A stretch of DNA of 64,000 nt from an uncultured Muribaculaceae bacterium (GTDB lineage: Bacteria; Bacteroidota; Bacteroidia; Bacteroidales; Muribaculaceae): assembly GCA_910584545.1 (NCBI GenBank), contig CAJUBC010000001.1, positions 1 to 64,000 on the forward strand, written 5' to 3'. Shown piece by piece: positions 16,567 to 27,500 of the stretch. The position numbers were made by a program, and so were the translations under genes. Under the pieces are notes generated by a model, which was given only the letters and a program-made list of their open reading frames with translations, did no database searches and was not told where the DNA came from. Each line of letters starts with the position of its first letter. Position 1 is the stretch's first letter.

Positions 16567-19557
16567 ATGGCAGTAAATACTACTGAAAAAGGGCTCGAAG
16601 ATATTATCGTTGACCATCTGCGCGACGTCAATGGTTACAATCAGGGCGCAAGCTCCGAATATAATAAAACATACGCATTGCTTCCTAACCGCGTCGAGGC
16701 ATTCATTCGCATGACCCAGCCCGAGAAGGCAGAGGAACTGCGTGTATTTGATACACCCTCGGAACGCAACAAATTTTTCGCTCGCCTTCGAGATGAAATC
16801 ACGAAACGCGGCGTGACCGATGTGCTGCGTAAGGGCTTCCGATACATCACTTTGCACTTCGACCTTTACTATGTTTTGCCGAGCGAACTTAATCCAACGG
16901 CAAAGCAATTGTATGAAGCCAACGACTTTACCGTAATTCGTCAGCTTCATTATAGCCCGACTGATACAATGCTGTCTATCGACATAGCATTGTTCATCAA
17001 CGGTCTCCCGGTTGTGACTATGGAATTAAAGAACCACTTCACGGGTCAGACGGTCGAGAACGCTAAAGCGCAGTATCAGAACGACCGCGACCCGAAAGAC
17101 CTGCTTTTCAAACCCAAACGCTGTGCCGTGCATCTCGCCGTCGATGACACTGACATAGCCATGTGCTCGATGCTCGCAGGAAAAAGCAGTTGGTTCTTAC
17201 CGTTCAATAAAGGCAATAACGGCGGCAAGGGAAACCCTGTCAATCCTAACGGCCTGAAGACCGCCTATCTTTGGGAGGAGATCCTGACAAAGAAAAGTCT
17301 GAGCAACATCCTTGAAGATTTCGCACAAGTTATCGAAGAAAAGGACGAAAAAACAGGCAAAACCAAAACTAAAGTTATTTGGCCTCGCTATCATCAGCTC
17401 GACGTTGTTCGCCGACTTCTTAAGGAAACCAAGGAGAAAGGTGTGGGACACAGCTTTCTCATTCAACATTCAGCAGGATCAGGCAAATCCAACTCTATTA
17501 CCTGGCTTGCCTATCAGCTTGTCGGGCTCTTGAAAAACAACGAGCCGGTTGTTGACAGCGTCATTGTCGTTACCGACCGCGTCAACCTCGACAAGCAGAT
17601 TCGTGACAACATCCGCTCATTCCAGAAACTCTCTAATGTTGTCGCATGGGCTGACAGCAGCGAAACTCTTGCGTCCGCTCTGAAAGGGGGAAAGAAAATC
17701 ATCATCACGATTGTTCACAAGTTCCCCTACATTCTCGATGCCATCGGGTCCTCGTTGAAAAGCAATCGTTTCGCTATCATCATTGACGAGGCACATAGCT
17801 CGCAGAACGGCTCGATGTCGGCGAAAATGAATATCGGTGTCAGTGGTAACGCCTCCGAGGACGACGAAGACCTCGAAGACAAAATCACCAAAATAGTTGA
17901 AGGCCGTAAGATGGCGTCCAATGCCAACTATTATGCCTTTACCGCAACACCGAAAAACAAGACCCTCGAAATGTTCGGTACGCCATTGGCTCCCGATGCC
18001 GATGGTAACATTCCTCACGTTCCTTTCCACGTCTATTCCATGAAGCAAGCCATCGAGGAAGGCTTCATCATGGACGTGTTGCAGAACTATACTCCTTATC
18101 AGAGCTACTATAAGGTAGTCCGGGCTATCGAGGAAGACCCCGAATTTGACAAAAAACAGGCAGCTTCCAAAATTCGAGCCTGGGTTGAAGCTCAACCCGA
18201 AACCATCGATGCCAAAGCGCGTATTATAGTTGAACACTTCCATGAGAACGTAATCAACAAAGGCAAAGTCGGAGGTCAGGCTCGTGCAATGGTAGTTACG
18301 TCGAGCATTCTTCGTGCTATCGACTTTTACTACGCCATCTCTGAAAAGCTGCGTCAGCGCAATAGCCCCTTTAAAGCAATAGTCGCTTTTTCTGGAGATA
18401 AGGAATACAATGGCCGACAAGTTAATGAAGCGGCAATTAACGGCTTCCCCTCGTCCGAGATTGAAGCTCGCATGGGGCAAGACCCTTACCGCATCTTAAT
18501 CGTTGCCGACAAGTTCCAGACCGGCTACGACCAGCCCTTACTCCATACAATATATGTCGATAAGGTGCTGAGCGACGTTAAAGCGGTTCAGACTCTTTCA
18601 CGTCTCAATCGTTGCCACCCGAAGAAACGAGATACTTTCGTCCTCGACTTCGCGGGCAATACGCAGCTCGTAGCCGAAGCCTTCCAAAAATACTACAAGG
18701 CGACAAACCTTAACCGCGAAACCGACCCCAACAAGCTCAATGATCTGCTCGCCAAAATTGAAGAATATAACATCTTCACTATGGACGAAGTCGAGGAAAT
18801 TAACCGCATCTTCCTTTCAGAAGATGACCGTACTATGCTCGACCCGATTCTTGACACAGCAGTAGAGCGCTTTAAGGGCCTTGACGATGACGGAAAGATT
18901 GACTGCAAGAGCGCAATCAAGGGCTATAACCGAATTTATCCGTTCCTCGCTGCGGTCATTCCTCATAGCACCAAGTATTGGGAGAAGATGTATATATACC
19001 TTCATCTTCTCGCCTCCAAACTTCCTCGCATACCGCGTGAGGATTGGACCGAGGGGTTGATTGATGCTATCGACTTCGACCAATACCGATCTATCAAGCA
19101 AGCCGAAGCTCAGTTTGAAATGGTGAATGAAGACTCCGGAATTGACCCCGTTCCAGTCGGAGGTGGCGGTTCTACATCTGACCCCGACTTCGCTAAACTC
19201 TCCAATATTCTGGAAGAGTTCAATGCCACTTTCGGAAGCATCGAATGGGAGCATCCGGAAGAAGCCATCGAGCAGATCCGTCAGTTGCCGGAACGTCTCG
19301 CTGCCAATGAAAACTTCTCTAATGCTGTTCGCCGTAGCGACGAACAAAATGCTGAAATTGAGTCAAACAACGCTTTGTTCCAAATCGTTGTCGAGCTATT
19401 GAGCGAAAAAACAGAGTTCGCTCGCAACTATCTCGACAATCCTCAATTCCAGGCTTTCATCAACCAGAAAGTATTTAATAAAGCCTACACTCAGGCCCTA
19501 AAGAGCTATCCGATTATTGAAAGCCTCGACCCTACAAGGATAGCCGCAGAATCGTAA
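16567..19557 (+). CDS. hsdR: Type I restriction enzyme R subunit HsdR
   Basis: A 996-residue motor/nuclease subunit that translocates DNA and cleaves at a distance when the site is unmethylated. The N-terminal nuclease has Asp139 (SIDIALF) and Glu153-x-Lys155 (VTMELKN). The SF2 helicase begins with Walker A HSAGSGKS (Lys307), motif II DEAH at 407-410, motif III FTATPKN, and later motifs including TGYDQPLLHTIYVDK and QTLSRLNR. Beyond residue 700 a helical C-terminal domain is expected to bind HsdM/HsdS. It starts 1 nt after the DUF1016 stop. It appears intact, so the restriction half could be active whenever a functional HsdS is made. Confidence 0.96.
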   Translation: MAVNTTEKGLEDIIVDHLRDVNGYNQGASSEYNKTYALLPNRVEAFIRMTQPEKAEELRVFDTPSERNKFFARLRDEITKRGVTDVLRKGFRYITLHFDLYYVLPSELNPTAKQLYEANDFTVIRQLHYSPTDTMLSIDIALFINGLPVVTMELKNHFTGQTVENAKAQYQNDRDPKDLLFKPKRCAVHLAVDDTDIAMCSMLAGKSSWFLPFNKGNNGGKGNPVNPNGLKTAYLWEEILTKKSLSNILEDFAQVIEEKDEKTGKTKTKVIWPRYHQLDVVRRLLKETKEKGVGHSFLIQHSAGSGKSNSITWLAYQLVGLLKNNEPVVDSVIVVTDRVNLDKQIRDNIRSFQKLSNVVAWADSSETLASALKGGKKIIITIVHKFPYILDAIGSSLKSNRFAIIIDEAHSSQNGSMSAKMNIGVSGNASEDDEDLEDKITKIVEGRKMASNANYYAFTATPKNKTLEMFGTPLAPDADGNIPHVPFHVYSMKQAIEEGFIMDVLQNYTPYQSYYKVVRAIEEDPEFDKKQAASKIRAWVEAQPETIDAKARIIVEHFHENVINKGKVGGQARAMVVTSSILRAIDFYYAISEKLRQRNSPFKAIVAFSGDKEYNGRQVNEAAINGFPSSEIEARMGQDPYRILIVADKFQTGYDQPLLHTIYVDKVLSDVKAVQTLSRLNRCHPKKRDTFVLDFAGNTQLVAEAFQKYYKATNLNRETDPNKLNDLLAKIEEYNIFTMDEVEEINRIFLSEDDRTMLDPILDTAVERFKGLDDDGKIDCKSAIKGYNRIYPFLAAVIPHSTKYWEKMYIYLHLLASKLPRIPREDWTEGLIDAIDFDQYRSIKQAEAQFEMVNEDSGIDPVPVGGGGSTSDPDFAKLSNILEEFNATFGSIEWEHPEEAIEQIRQLPERLAANENFSNAVRRSDEQNAEIESNNALFQIVVELLSEKTEFARNYLDNPQFQAFINQKVFNKAYTQALKSYPIIESLDPTRIAAES

Positions 19558-19564
19558 TACCATT

Positions 19565-19639
19565 ATGAATACTGTTTATTTAATAGGGAACGGATTTGAT
19601 AGGAACTTGGGATTGAAGATATTTCAAACCAAGACTTAA
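19565..19639 (+). pseudogene. Truncated AbiH-like abortive-infection gene start
   Basis: ATG 19565 opens MNTVYLIGNGFDRNLGLK, which is the characteristic N-terminus of AbiH-family phage-defence proteins (hydrophobic strand, GNGFD, LGLK). A TAA at 19637 ends it after 24 residues, and downstream frames show only short fragments (such as DQIIKTYDKTMFKYAV). It is a remnant only; assignment rests on motif recognition. Confidence 0.5.
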
Positions 19640-19749
19640 TAGATCAGATTATCAAAACTTACGACAAAACAATGTTTAAGTATGCGGTTGCCGAGAAGTC
19701 CTCGGATTAAAAAATTAAATGTGGTATACGAAAACAGATATACGGAGTT

Positions 19750-19825
19750 TAAGTAGTATCTTGCTTCCATGGAGCCGGGAGTGGAGAGACGGGCGCGTAA
19801 CTTGGTCGATGGCTATCAAGTTGCA
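19750..19825 (+). pseudogene. Decayed copy of the Fic-protein N-terminus
   Basis: The DNA parallels 19858-19950: a GAGTTT...AGTAT start, GAGCCGGGA, then CTTGG, ATGGCTATC and GTTGCAGG in the same order. In protein terms it gives EPG...DGYQVAGCQ and a stop. It is a second, more degraded copy of the element that follows. Confidence 0.5.
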
Positions 19826-19851
19826 GGTTGCCAATAGATGAATTATGTTAT

Positions 19852-20187
19852 ATGAGCGAATTTGACGAGTATATAGTTCACGAGGAGCCGGGACAGAGGG
19901 ATAAGGCCAGTGCTTGGCAGATGGCTATCGGGTTGCAGGATGTGGATGGGTTGAAGCCGTCGAAGTTTTTGCTTCAACAGGTTAAGGCGAATATCGAGGG
20001 TAAGATTTCAAAGTCCCGCACTCTGCATATCCGTTGGAATGAGCCATTGCGACAGAGAGTCGATTCGGAAGAAGCTAAACGCCAGAATGACGTTTTGGAA
20101 ACATCATTGTCGTTTACACATTCCGCTAATGAATTTGTCATAACGATTCCTCGCAAGAACAGGCAAGCTACTGACCAAGCTGCCTGA
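19852..20187 (+). pseudogene. Chimeric remnant: Fic-family N-terminus joined to an unrelated C-terminus
   Basis: From ATG 19852 the frame begins SEFDEYIVHEEPGQRDKA, then AWQMAIGLQDVDGLKPSKFL and NIEGKIS. This is the VbhA-like antitoxin segment that opens many Bacteroidota Fic/DOC proteins, which inhibits the AMP-transferase domain. The Fic domain itself is absent. After GKIS the sequence switches to RTLHIRWNEPLRQR and ANEFVITIPRKNRQ, which resembles the tail of AlbA_2-type ATP-binding regulators (low confidence). A stop at 20185-20187 is followed by a decayed heptad array. The product, 111 residues if made, is unlikely to have Fic activity. Confidence 0.5.
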
Positions 20188-20332
20188 AAACTGACCAAGT
20201 CTTTGCAAAAGCGACCAACCTCACTCAAAAAGGTGACCAAGCTATCCCGAATACGACCAAGCTCACTCGAAAAAGTGACCAAGCTGTCGATCAGGTTGCT
20301 CTAAATACGACCAAGCTCAATACGACCAAGCT
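20173..20332 (+). repeat. Degenerate GACCAAG repeat array (decayed heptad-coding tail)
   Basis: GACCAAG or close variants begin at 20173, 20193, 20213, 20235, 20255, 20277, 20309 and 20324, mostly 20-22 nt apart. In intact homologues such arrays code a D-Q (or T-K-L) heptad tail. Here the 20- and 22-nt spacings shift the frame repeatedly, so it is decayed. Confidence 0.6.
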
Positions 20333-20418
20333 CAGACTTTCAAAAAAATTATCGATGTCTCCTTCCAATAAGCTCATCTTAGCCGCACGAAAATCCGCCG
20401 CTATGGTCGTCGTAATGG

Positions 20419-20446
20419 CTGGCGGGAAATATCTGGCGGGAAATAT
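20419..20446 (+). repeat. 14-bp tandem duplication before rhuM
   Basis: CTGGCGGGAAATAT occurs twice in direct tandem (20419-20432 and 20433-20446), 26 nt before the rhuM start. Confidence 0.85.
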
Positions 20447-20471
20447 TGTCGGAATAATGAATTGAAATTTT

Positions 20472-21494
20472 ATGGTGAAGAAATTTGAGATACGAAACAG
20501 CACTGCAGAATTCCTGATCTTTCAAATCGAGGGAAAGGAAGATGGCGTGCAGGTTATTTACCATAACGAATCTGTGTGGTGTACGCAGAAAGCTATGGCA
20601 GAACTTTTTGATGTAGGCGTTCCAGCCATCAGCAAACATCTGAAGAATATATTTGAAAGTGGAGAACTTTCAGAAAATTCAGTTATTTCCAAAATGGAAA
20701 CAACTGCCGCAGATGGCAAAAACTATAATACTACTTTCTATAATCTCGACGCCATAATCAGTGTCGGATATCGCGTTAACAGTACCCGGGCCACGCAGTT
20801 CAGACAGTGGTGTACATTTGTTTTACGGCAGTTCGCCATCCGGGGTTATGTGATTGACAAGAAGCGGATGGAGAACGGTGCGTTCCTCAATATCGACTAT
20901 TTCGAGCATCTGTTGGCCGAGATACGGGAAATCCGTCTAAGCGAGCGGCGTTTCTATCAGAAGCTGACGGATATCTACGCCACGGCGATTGACTATAACC
21001 GGGACGCTCCTACTACCAGACTGTTCTTCAAGAAAGTTCAGAACAAGATGCACTATGCTACTCACGGTCACACAGCAGCAGAACTTATCGTTTAGCGTGC
21101 CAACGCAGAGAAAGAACACATGGGGCTGACTACTTGGGAAAATGCCCCCTATGGTAAAATAGTAAAGCCTGATGTCAGCATTGCCAAGAATTATCTAAAG
21201 GGAAACGAGTTGGAAGACATGGGGAGGCTTGTCAATGCTGTCTTAGATATGGCTGAGAGAATGGCAAAGCGACATATCCCGATGACTATGGAGGATTGGG
21301 CAAAACGTATCGACATTATCCTTGAGGCCTCTGGAGACGCCGTCTTGACCGACGCCAGAAAGATTACCGCCGAGTTTGCCAAGAGTTTCGCAGAGTCTGA
21401 GTTTGAAAAATACCGTGTCATTCAAGACAAACTCTTTCAATCCGATTTCGACCGCTTCAATGATGATAACATGCTCCCATTGGACATAGAATAA
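20472..21494 (+). pseudogene. rhuM-family gene interrupted by an in-frame amber codon
   Basis: Frame 20472 codes a RhuM/virulence-type protein: an N-terminal DNA-binding-like domain (VWCTQKAMAELFDVGVPAIS, KHLKNIFESGEL), YNLDAIISVGYRVNS, then FRQWCTFVLRQF. At codon 208 (21093-21095) a TAG interrupts HGHTAAELIV / RANAEKEHMGLTTWE, and the same frame continues to 21494 with the family's normal C-terminal half. Without the stop the product would be 340 residues, the usual length. A single point mutation (for example from TAC, TAT or GAG) explains it. It lies at the right edge of the island, convergent with sprA. Confidence 0.75.
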
Positions 21495-21524
21495 ACTTGG
21501 TAATGCCGGGAAGGACTATGGGGT

Positions 21525-24500
21525 TTACCGGGCGAGGGAGACGTTGACGGCTATGCCGTAGTTGGAGTTGCTTGTCGGGTAGGCGTTGTTCGATACGAGC
21601 GGGGTATTGGTCTGGTGGTCGAAGAACGCGGAGAGCGTGATTCGCTTGCTCAGTATATAGCTTGCCATGAAGTTGACCGAGAATGTGCTCGTTCCCTGTG
21701 TGGCCTGCGTGTAGGCCGTTTCGATACGGCGGATCAGCGACTGGTTGTTGGCATACGAAAAATCAAGGTTCAGGGTCAGGTCGTTCGATACGTTGCCCTG
21801 CTTGCTTCCGATCTTTATCACCTTGTTGAAGTTCGCTATCTTCCATCCCGCGCCCACCTGCAGCTGCTTGCTGGTGGTCTCCACAATCTGTCCGGCCGAG
21901 GTGTTGAGGTTGAGCGTTCGTGAATCGCGGTACTCGGCATTGAACGATATGTCGTTGAAGAGAGTTACTTTCACGCCGATAAGTGGCGCGAACTTCTCCG
22001 TGATCGACACCGACGGGATGTTGAACGGTGAGGAGGGCACTGGGGTCTGCGTCTGGTCGTTGAGGGTGAATCCCATGTTGCCGTCCACGCTCATCCAGTT
22101 CATATAGCTCGAATAGGACCCGATATTGTATGTACACTGATATGCATGCGAAATGGTGAAGGACTTGAACCACTTGCGCATATTGCCCATCTGCAGGATG
22201 CCGTCGTAGGTGACGCGCCAGTTGGGACGCATCGCTCCGAGACCGTCGAAAAGACCGAGACTCACCTTATCGGGGTCCAGTCCGCTGTAAGCCGCGAGGA
22301 ATGCCGGGATAAGCACATCGCTGCTCGTACGGCTTACGGTTCCGTTGGCAGGATCAAACTCCTTGCCGGCGAGATGGCTTCCCTCCATGAATCCGTCGGA
22401 AGGATATCTCATCCCCCGATAAGCCGATTCATATCGCGCGGCGATACGGGGAATATAGTCGAGGAACTTGGTGAACGCCTCGGAGGAGTAGCCGTCGGCA
22501 GCATTGGAATTGCGCATAGCCGTGGCGAGCGCCCAGTGGGTGCGGACGTATGAGCCGCTGTATGTGGTAGGCATGCCGGCGTACATGAACTGCATCTGTT
22601 CGGTCCTTGAGTCGGTGAGGTTGGATGTCAGCACAATCTTCAGTCCCCGTATCGGCTCGAGGTTGAGCTCGAAATTGAACTCGTTGCTCTTCGCCCAAAG
22701 GGCAGGTGACACCTGCTCGCTACCGGTGATAAGCCATCCGTTGTCGAGGGCTTTATTGACGTAGTCCTTGTCGTAGAAACCGAACGCGAAGTCAAGACCC
22801 GGCGACATAGGTCCATAGCTGCGGCTCTGCCCGAACACCGGACCGATGTTGGGGGAGAAAAGCGGAAGATTGAGCGAATGCGACGAGCGCCAGCGGAACG
22901 ATGCCGAGCGCGGCATCATAAGGAAGCGAAGCGCATGCTCGGCGAATTCCGATCCGAAATTGTTCTTAGGCTCTTTTATTTCCTCGCGTATCACAAGCTT
23001 CAGCTGCCGCGAACCAGTGTCGGTGATCTGGATGGTATTCGCATCTACCACCTTATAGTTGATCTTCGTGGTCTTGTTGTTCTCAGTCGCGGTTAGACGT
23101 ATCTTCTTGTTGTTGAGGTTGTGCTTAACCACAGTCGCAGAATCGGGCGACAAAGTTATGGCGCGCTCGAATTTCTTGGCCTTGGGATTCTTTTCCTTAT
23201 CCTTGGCATTCTTGTCGGCGCCATCGTTCTTGGAATTATTGTCGCGACCGTTGCGCCCGCGGGAATTGTTTCCACGAGCCGTGCTGGAGGAGGAGAACCG
23301 CTTGTTGATCTTCTGCAGGTACTTCGACTTGTTGAAAAGGGTCTCGAAATTGAGACGTGCGTCGGCGTTCCACGACGACTGGTTCTGGATCGAGTTACCG
23401 AGATACATATCCTCGACAGTGGCTCCCTTGTCCCATCGGTATACTGAATTATATGTCACGGAGCCGGTGAGATAGTCGAGGAATCCGATCTTATTGAACG
23501 GCGCACGATAGGTCCCGGTGAAAGTCTGGTTGTAATTCCAGGGAGTACCGAGGTTGCGCAGCGACGAGAGCACGGTATCCTTCCAGTCGCGGTATTCATC
23601 GGGGAACAGCTTCCGGTTGACCGCACCGATAGTCTCCTCTATCCTCGCGGTGGTATTGCTCGAGAATGATAGCGACAGTGACTTGATCAGATTCCACGTA
23701 ACGGAGAGCTGACGGTCCCATGTGAAATTCTTGCTTACCTGGACAGGCAACTGGAAATTGACATCCACTTCCGACCGGGTCTGCATCTCGTAATAGTTGC
23801 GGTGCATCGACGTGTAGAATGTCAGATTGTTGAACAGCCAGTTGATCTCCCAGTCCTTGAAGAACTTGGCGGTCTTTCCCTTACCCTTTATGAACTTAAA
23901 CGGTTTCCAGGCCTTGATGTAGGGGGTATAGGCATACTGGAACGAGCCACGGTAGTCGTTGGTGTTCTCATACTCCGTGGTGGGGTCGATGTTCTTCTGT
24001 TTGTTGTAGGAGAAAGTGAGCGTGAAGTTCGCCGGATCCCATGGCATCGGGGTCTTGCTCTGCACGTTGAAGCGGAAATTGGATATAGAGAGGCTCTCGG
24101 TTTTCTTGGTGGAAATCGCGAAACTCTTTATCGAATCCCTTTCCTGCTTTGTGGCCACCGCGTCCAGGGCATCCTTAAGCAGAATATCCTGGTCGAGAGG
24201 ATTATACTTGGGCGTGATCTTCTCCTGCGATGTGGAGAAATAGATCGGCGCGTTCAGTTTGGCTTTCTCCGGAAGGAATTTACCGAGGTCACCCTGCACG
24301 ACTACATTGTACTGGTCGTAGGTGTCGAGACGGCGCTGCGAGAGTCCCTGGTCGACATTTCCGAATCCGTCTGTCTCGCGGTGCATCGAGAAGTTCACCA
24401 TGGCGAGGTCGCTGACCGAGAGACCCGCGCTGGCATTGAGCGCCCAACCGCCAGACTCGTTGAAGTCTGTCACCTTCAGCTCATTTATCCAGATGGTTCC

Positions 24501-27500
24501 ATCCTTCACGCTGCTCGATCGGTTACGGATACCGATAAGCATGACGCGCACGTCGCTTAGGCTCGGGTTACCGAGCACTGACACAAGATTCCGGGCATTG
24601 TCGGGATCCTGCGCCGAATAGAGCACATTGTACCCTACCCCCTCGGTTCCCGCGCTCTTCTCGCGGTTGCGGTCTGTCTTGAGCGTGGTGAACACGTCGA
24701 GCGGGATGTCGAGACGGTTGTTCAACGGCCAGACCATGGTACGGTCGTTGCTGTTGAAGTTGTTGTAACGTCCCGGCGGTGTCAGGTCAAGCGGTATCTC
24801 GTACTCGTAGTAGTTATTCTTCACGTCCGAACCGAGGCGGATGAACATGGCTAGGTCACCGTTCTTCAGCTCGGTCTTGTTGTCGATGAGCGCTTCGGCA
24901 TGTGTCCACATCTGGAGACGCTTATAGATGCGCATATCCATCTGCGTGTTCTTGTAGACTCCACGAGCGTCTCCCGGCTGCAGCCCCTTCACCGTGAGGG
25001 AGAGGGACTGCTCATTGAGCTGGGTGGCCTGTGCGGCTCCGGGATCCTGTATACGGTCGACACCCGGAGGCAGGATATAGTTCACAGGCGTACGGCCTGC
25101 GTTCTCCTCAATATTCACTACGGTCATGTCGAGCTCGCCCTCCGCCGGAGAGTCATTTCGCGTGTTGAGGTTGAACTTATAGTCACGCCATTCGCCGCGT
25201 ACGAGCTCGAGAGTGGCGAATCGGAGGTGGGTCACCTCCTTGAATCCCGTCATGAACATGCGCGCGAAGCGGATGGTAGAAAAATCTGTAATACCGCCCA
25301 CAACCTTGTCGGGTGCGCTCAATGGAATCTTGAACTGATACCAAACTGCGGTCTGGCTCCCTTCAGGAGTGGTAACCTCGGAAACCTGTTTGTCGGTGAT
25401 GTAATTCTTGCCCACCTCGAGGTCTTCCGGACGGATCGACACCTTGTACTGGAAATAGCGCTCATACTCATTGAGGGTATTGTCCTGGTTGATGTCCTCA
25501 ACATCAGGGACGGCGCGGGCTGACTGATACTGCGGGTTGTCGCTCTGGTCCGGAGAAATCGAGTTGCCCTCCACGCCGTTATATCTCTTGTAACGGTCGA
25601 GGATTCCAGTGCGGTGCTCGTCATACCAGTTGCTGCGGTAGAAATGGTAATTGTCGCCCGCCGGGTCGTTCATAGCCGAGAAGGGATCATCCTGCATCTT
25701 CGCGATGGTTGATGCGGGCAACTTCGCCTTCAGTTTGTCGAGGTATTCCTTATAAGAGTCAAAAGTATACTCATCGTCGTTGGGAAGGCCATCGAGACCC
25801 ACATCCTGAAGCAGACGCGCGTCATTGGTATTCTCAAACGCGTATGTCAGTGAATTCTGCCGGGAAACGCGTCCCCATTTGGTAGAGGTGAGCCACTCGT
25901 CGTTGCCATCGACCGGCATACCGTTCTCATAGCTCTTCATACCATCCTTCAGGATATCCTCGGAAATCTCTCCGAAGTTGAAATAGAGGTCTCCACCCTC
26001 GGTGTTCTTGTTGTCAGGATCAAGGAACGGGTCGAGAAGCCAGAACTGGATATACTCCACATTGGAATTCTCGAAGTTGGAGTTGTCCATCTTCCTCATG
26101 ATACCGCCCCATCTCTTCTCAGGGTTCAGGAGGTTACCTTCGCTGTCGATGTTGTCGGCATCCAAGTTGTAGGGACCTCTCTCCTTAGGATAGAAAGAGA
26201 GGTTGAGGGTCTGGATCCAGTTGGCCTCGCCGTACGCGAGGTCCCGGTAGGGATAGAGCTCGTTGACGGTGACCTCACGGACGTATGGACTCGACATCTG
26301 GTGCGGGTCGTTCTTGAGATAACCGGGCAGCATTGTGGAGTTGCGCTGTGTCCACTGACGGTCGATGTAATACCATGCAAGAAGAGCCCGGTTCTTGCCG
26401 TAGTCCACGTTGTTGCTGAGTGCAGCCTCGGGGAACAGCGCGTCCGCGCCACTGTCGTAAGGAGTGGAAGCGAGAAACCATGCATAAGGGGAGCGGAGGT
26501 CGATGCCGGTCTGCGTTGCCTCGAAATCATCGACATAGCTCGAACCCTTGGCGCTGCCGCTCTTCTGCTTGGCCGGAATCAGCTGCGCGAACTCTGCGTT
26601 CACATTGAAGGTGGATGGCGCGGTGGCGTTGACCGTCGGAATTTTGTTGACAAGATTGGTAAGCCACATGAAGTCCTTGCGGAACGACATGTTAAGGCCC
26701 CACATGGTGTTGTTGATGACCTCGTCGCCGAGATTCACCTTTTCTGTAAGAGATTTCTCTGAGAAATGCAGAATCGTACCTCCGAGGGTGAAATCCTTGT
26801 TGAACTTATACTGGGCGTCAAGACCGAGAAGCGTCTTCCTCTGCAGCGAGAAGAGAGACTGGTTCTCGAGGGTGACGCTGACATTAGTGCCCGAATCGAT
26901 GATGCTCTGGTTGGTGATGGTGACTATACCCATAGAATAGTCCACGGTATAGTCACTGTTCTCAGTGAGCACGACACCGCCGGCCATCACCACTACCGAT
27001 CCTCTCGGCACATTCATGGCGTTCAGCCGGATAGTCGCGCCTCCCGAAGCCTGGTATTCTCCAACGAGCGAGAACTTGTTCTTGTCGGCGAACTGACGGG
27101 CAACCACAAGAGTCGAGTCGTAGAGCTCGTTATAGACATAATCCTTTGCGATAGCGGGGTCTCCGATCTTACGGGCGAGATGCTTACCGAAAGGCTCGGC
27201 CACAGGGAATATGATCTTACCATTGCTCGACTGGACCGTATAACCTTCTATATAATCGAAAAAACCGTCGGAATTCGACTCCTGATTCGAGTCGATTCGG
27301 TCGAGGTTCATCACCTGCAGCAGCGGCTGGTTGGCGATGGTGCCCACCGGTAGATAGTTGATCTCAACGCCGGTGGTGTCGCTGAGGTATTTTATGTTGA
27401 GCTTGAAGTTCTTGCTCTGCAGCTGATACGCTCCAAGCGAGTAGACGTTCTTCATCATCAGCCGCCACATCGGGAGACGGGGCGAGACCGTGGTGCTCCG

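Noticed and set aside
20937..21119. TAG reassignment as the reason for the rhuM stop
   Set aside because: Backbone genes and neighbours read normally with TAG absent or used as a stop; a single case in a decayed island is better explained by mutation.
11041..21524. Integrative element with integrase and att sites
   Set aside because: No integrase, relaxase or flanking direct repeat was found at the two edges, so element boundaries cannot be claimed.
23802..24560. 252-residue plus-strand frame inside sprA
   Set aside because: Antisense to sprA, which is intact and full length.
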